DNA of 64,000 nt from Pectobacterium sp. CFBP8739 (GTDB lineage Bacteria; Pseudomonadota; Gammaproteobacteria; Enterobacterales; Enterobacteriaceae), in assembly GCF_013449375.1 (NCBI RefSeq), contig NZ_JACDRR010000025.1:1-64000 (forward strand). Direction: 5' to 3'. Below the pieces are notes generated by a model. The model was not told the DNA's origin. It was given only the letters and a program-made list of their open reading frames with translations, and did not search any database. Below, one piece after another: positions 59,790 to 64,000 of this stretch. Position numbers and translations under genes: made by a program. Position 1 is the stretch's first letter. Every line of letters begins with the position of its first letter.

Positions 59790-60372
59790 GTTTTCCTCTT
59801 GCACTCCGCAACGCAGCGAAGTTACTGAATAGCTCATGGGTTTCTACCAGCGGCAGCCCTACCACCGCGTAATAGCTCCCGTTAAGTGACCGGACAAAGC
59901 ATCCCCCTTTGCCCTGAATACCGTAAGCCCCAGCTTTATCCATCGGCTCGCCGCTAGCGATATACCGTTCGATATCCTGCTGCGAGAGCGGGCGGAAGAC
60001 GACGTCGGTGATCACCAGACAACTCAATATATCGTCTTTATCTGCCAGCGCGACGGCCGTCATCACCTGATGTGGTTTCCCAGACAGCTGGCTCAACATC
60101 TCTGCAGCATGGGCTTCATCTTGCGGTTTTTCCAACACCTGCCCATTCAGCACCACGATGGTATCCGCCCCCAGCACTGCCAAATCGAGCGGTGCAACCG
60201 CGACACCCGCTGCGGCTTTTTCATGTGCCAGACGCCGGACATAGACTTCCGCCGTTTCCTCCGCTAACCGCTGCTCTTCCACCGCGACGTTCAATACAGC
60301 AAAAGGAATATCGAGCTGCGCGAGCAATTCACGACGGCGGGGAGAAGCGGAAGCTAGGTAAAGCTGGGTCAT
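59779..60372 (-). CDS. yhdE: Maf-family dTTP/UTP pyrophosphatase YhdE
   Basis: Maf/HAM1-type house-cleaning NTP pyrophosphatase; YhdE hydrolyses dTTP, UTP and modified forms. 197 aa. Motifs [21 protein letters not shown] (substrate entry, Ser and Arg), [11 protein letters not shown] (Asp general base), [27 protein letters not shown] and [12 protein letters not shown]. Between mreD and rng; 8 bp after mreD. Confidence 0.95.
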   Translation of the reverse strand: MTQLYLASASPRRRELLAQLDIPFAVLNVAVEEQRLAEETAEVYVRRLAHEKAAAGVAVAPLDLAVLGADTIVVLNGQVLEKPQDEAHAAEMLSQLSGKPHQVMTAVALADKDDILSCLVITDVVFRPLSQQDIERYIASGEPMDKAGAYGIQGKGGCFVRSLNGSYYAVVGLPLVETHELFSNFAALRSARGKHDC

Positions 60373-60380
60373 TAATCACC

Positions 60381-60869
60381 TTATTGCACAGTAAACTGAC
60401 GGCGAATTTTACGCATCAGCAGGAACAACCACGGCCAGAGTACGCCATCCACGACGCTATTCCAGAATGTTTCTGGTCGGAAAGCGACATTTATAACTAA
60501 AAATTCTGCCCAGAATACCGTGAGGTCCATCAGCAGCGACAACAACATGACGATTAATGCCTGCTGCCATAACGCCATATTTCGGAACAGTTGGAATTTA
60601 AATGCGACCAGATAAGAAACAATGCTCAACGCCAGCGCCCGTACTCCCAGTGTAGACCCAAGAATCAGATCCATAATCAGACCTAATATAAATCCTGTGC
60701 CGACATTCACCCGATGTGGCAATGCCATCACCCAATAGATAAGGAACAGCGTCAGCCAGGAGGGGCGAAACATGTAGATTTCATCCGGCCACGGCATAAT
60801 CTGCAAAACCATAGCGATCAGAAAAGAAAGCCAGATAATCCAGTTGCCATGCCTGCGATAACGGTTCAT
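60381..60869 (-). CDS. mreD: Rod-shape-determining protein MreD
   Basis: Integral membrane subunit of the elongasome that couples MreC to the lipid-II-polymerising RodA/PBP2. 162 aa, almost wholly hydrophobic with about five or six helices; starts [31 protein letters not shown]. Overlaps mreC by 4 bp, so translation is coupled. Confidence 0.95.
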   Translation of the reverse strand: MNRYRRHGNWIIWLSFLIAMVLQIMPWPDEIYMFRPSWLTLFLIYWVMALPHRVNVGTGFILGLIMDLILGSTLGVRALALSIVSYLVAFKFQLFRNMALWQQALIVMLLSLLMDLTVFWAEFLVINVAFRPETFWNSVVDGVLWPWLFLLMRKIRRQFTVQ

Positions 60870-61849
60870 TGACGGCCTCTCTGCGGCTCGACAGTGGGCG
60901 CAGCGGCATCAGGAGGAAGCGGCGGCCCCATGTCGTCAGGCGACGGTAAAACCTGCGGCATCATCTGCATCAGGCGTTCATTAGCAACCCGATGAACTTC
61001 CGCCGGCGGCAGCGACGTATTGGAGTTATTCTCCACGCCCCACAGTAACAGCAGATAGCGCAAACGCTGCAATCCCGCCGTCGGTCGAGCCTGAATAATC
61101 GTATAGGCCCGCTGTGTATCGGCTTTGACCGATGACACAACCGCGACCGGATACCCTTCTGGGAAACGTCCACCCAGACCCGATGTGACCAGCACGTCAC
61201 CGACACGAATATCAGTATTGTTAGGGAGGTGTTCCAGTTGCAGATCGTCAGCGCAGCCATTACCGGCAGCAATCACCCGGATATCATTGCGCAACACCTG
61301 AATGGGCAGCGCGTGGGAAACATCACAAATCAACAAAACTCGGCTGGTAAACTCACCAACCGCCACAACCTGACCCACCACGCCTTTATCGCTGATGACC
61401 GGTTGCCCTTCATACACGCCGTTCGCCTGACCTTTATCAATCACGACCTGATCGCTGTAAGGGTCGGTTCCGGCAGACATCACCTGCGTTACCATCTTAT
61501 GCTCATCCTGACGCAGCGGCGAGCCGAGCAATTCACGTAACCGCGCATTTTCCTGCTTGAGCTGGCCCAGCAACAGCAAGTCGCTGTTTTTCATCAACAG
61601 TTCCTGACGCAGTGCGGTATTTTCAAGGCCTAATTGCCCACGGGTTGCCAGTGAGGCAGACATATTGTCCAGAACCTGACGGGGCCCATTCGCCAGAAAA
61701 TAAAATGGGCTGACGGCGGTATCCATGTACGTTCTGATTTTGACGAACGAACCAAGCCGACTGTCCGCAACGATCACGACAATCGCGGTAACGACAGCAA
61801 GAAAAAGTCGTAATTGCAGGGAAGGCCCCCTGCTAAAAAGCGGCTTCAT
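60866..61849 (-). CDS. mreC: Rod-shape-determining protein MreC
   Basis: Bitopic inner-membrane scaffold of the elongasome that activates PBP2. The start ATG 61849 ([17 protein letters not shown]) gives 327 aa; 23 upstream codons are unsupported. One membrane helix (about 14-32), a coiled coil (about 70-110), and two periplasmic beta-barrel domains ([49 protein letters not shown]). The Pro-rich tail is shorter than in E. coli (367 aa). Confidence 0.95.
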   Translation of the reverse strand: MKPLFSRGPSLQLRLFLAVVTAIVVIVADSRLGSFVKIRTYMDTAVSPFYFLANGPRQVLDNMSASLATRGQLGLENTALRQELLMKNSDLLLLGQLKQENARLRELLGSPLRQDEHKMVTQVMSAGTDPYSDQVVIDKGQANGVYEGQPVISDKGVVGQVVAVGEFTSRVLLICDVSHALPIQVLRNDIRVIAAGNGCADDLQLEHLPNNTDIRVGDVLVTSGLGGRFPEGYPVAVVSSVKADTQRAYTIIQARPTAGLQRLRYLLLLWGVENNSNTSLPPAEVHRVANERLMQMMPQVLPSPDDMGPPLPPDAAAPTVEPQRGRQ

Positions 61850-62023
61850 AAAATTTGCGTATTCCTCGACAGCAACCTCAAATCGCCCCTGGCGATTTTT
61901 AACGTCACAAAGCGGCACCCCGTAGGGCGGATTTCATTCGCTCAGGCAAATAAAAAAGGGGTAACCACGAGAGATGAAAAACGCAGGCGTTCATCCATCC
62001 GGTCCCCCCTTTTCCAGACAGGA

Positions 62024-63383
<1,360 letters not shown>

Positions 63384-64000
63384 CTAAACACGATGCCGCG
63401 ATGAATATTTTTTCAGCTCATCCGTTACAAGGACTGATGCGGCAAAAAAATCCCCTTGCCCACCATAGACACCCTTGCCCAACAGCATTCGCCACTCCTC
63501 TTTGGTACGCACGCCAGCGGCAAACACCCGCGTTTGCGTGCCTTTACAGGCTTCGGTCAGGCTTTGTACAAACAGCTGATTTTCTGGGCGGCGTTCAAGA
63601 CTACGCACCAAACCGGGATGAAGCTTGATGATCTCCACGGGGAGTGACTTGATATACGTCGTACTCACCAGCGTTAAACCCGCCTGCGTGACGGCCAGAC
63701 GACAGCCTAATCCCAGAATCACATTAAGAACGGGTCGCAGGCGGCCGATATATTGACAAACATCTGCCTCTGCAAGTTCAAATAAAATGCGCTGCCGCTG
63801 CGTTTTCGGACATTGGAGTAAGATTTCTTTAAGCCAACGCAGGAAAGGCTTCTGCAAAAGTGAGTCTACACTTACCGGCAAAGCCAGTGTTTCTCCAGGC
63901 CAGCTCGCTGATAAATCAATAATACGCGCCACCAACTGCCGATCATAGCTGGCTGCCAGCCCCAGTTGTTGAACCAGCGGCATATACTCCGCGGCGAGCA
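63384..64000 (-). CDS. csrD: RNase E specificity factor CsrD, 3' part
   Basis: C-terminal 200 or so residues of CsrD, the degenerate GGDEF/EAL protein that targets CsrB/C sRNAs for RNase E degradation and so controls CsrA activity. The visible part is the EAL domain: MPLVQQLGLAASYDRQL, RILFELAEADV, LKLHPGLVRSLERR-like IIKLHPGLVRSL and GGQGDFFAAS at the end, where canonical EAL catalytic residues are altered as in E. coli CsrD. The gene continues beyond the window edge; the first in-frame ATG at 63983 is internal. Upstream of mreB, as in E. coli. Confidence 0.9.
   Translation of the reverse strand, partial: LAAEYMPLVQQLGLAASYDRQLVARIIDLSASWPGETLALPVSVDSLLQKPFLRWLKEILLQCPKTQRQRILFELAEADVCQYIGRLRPVLNVILGLGCRLAVTQAGLTLVSTTYIKSLPVEIIKLHPGLVRSLERRPENQLFVQSLTEACKGTQTRVFAAGVRTKEEWRMLLGKGVYGGQGDFFAASVLVTDELKKYSSRHRV

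Overview
The window is chromosomal DNA from a soft-rot enterobacterium, most probably Pectobacterium. Nearly every gene has a close relative in E. coli (rsmI, lpoA, arcB, gltBD, sspAB, rplM/rpsI, degQS, murA, mla, lpt, rpoN, rapZ, tldD/tldE, mreBCD). The gene order, the butanediol dehydrogenase gene and the ManD-type sugar-acid dehydratase gene suggest Pectobacterium rather than Escherichia. This assignment rests on recalled protein families and gene order, not on a database search.

Layout. 1-5 kb: RNase P RNA, rsmI, then lpoA-yraN-diaA-dolP (cell-wall synthesis, replication timing, outer-membrane integrity). 5-8 kb: a secreted alginate-lyase-like protein, mtgA and elbB. 8-12 kb: the Hfq-dependent sRNA ArcZ opposite the sensor kinase gene arcB, then yhcC. 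12-18 kb: gltBD (glutamate synthase). 18.5-19.4 kb: budC (acetoin/butanediol). 19.4-20.6 kb: sspAB. 21-26 kb: an accessory block (ManD-family dehydratase, divergent short-chain dehydrogenase, MFS carrier, FadR-type GntR regulator, decayed IS6-family element) lying between sspA and the rpsI terminator, where rplM-rpsI-sspA-sspB are normally contiguous. 26-32 kb: rpsI, rplM, zapE, zapG, degQ, degS. 32-37 kb: murA, ibaG and the mlaFEDCB operon for retrograde phospholipid transport. 37-45.5 kb: yrbG, kdsD, kdsC, lptC, lptA, lptB, rpoN, hpf, ptsN, rapZ, ptsO, joining Kdo/LPS supply and export to nitrogen-PTS control. 45.6-54.4 kb: rnk, tldE (pmbA), darP, aaeBAX with aaeR, tldD. 54.4-64 kb: yhdP, rng, yhdE, mreD, mreC, mreB and the 3' end of csrD.

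Much of the window serves the envelope: peptidoglycan (lpoA, mtgA, murA, mreBCD), LPS (kdsDC, lptCAB), lipid asymmetry (mla, yhdP, dolP) and periplasmic quality control (degQ, degS). The accessory block looks like a self-contained sugar-acid utilisation unit. Two near-identical sites matching the FadR-type consensus TnGTnnnACnA sit in the divergent promoter region, one next to each catabolic gene, and a FadR-type regulator is encoded in the same block. The substrate cannot be fixed from sequence. Smaller oddities include short tandem repeats upstream of arcZ, after budC, across the gltD stop codon and inside the 5' end of kdsD, and hairpins between degQ and degS.

No clear undescribed defence, phage or biosynthetic system is visible. 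The best candidate for new biology is the sugar-acid island inside the ribosomal-protein/sspAB locus, followed by the ArcZ promoter repeat array.
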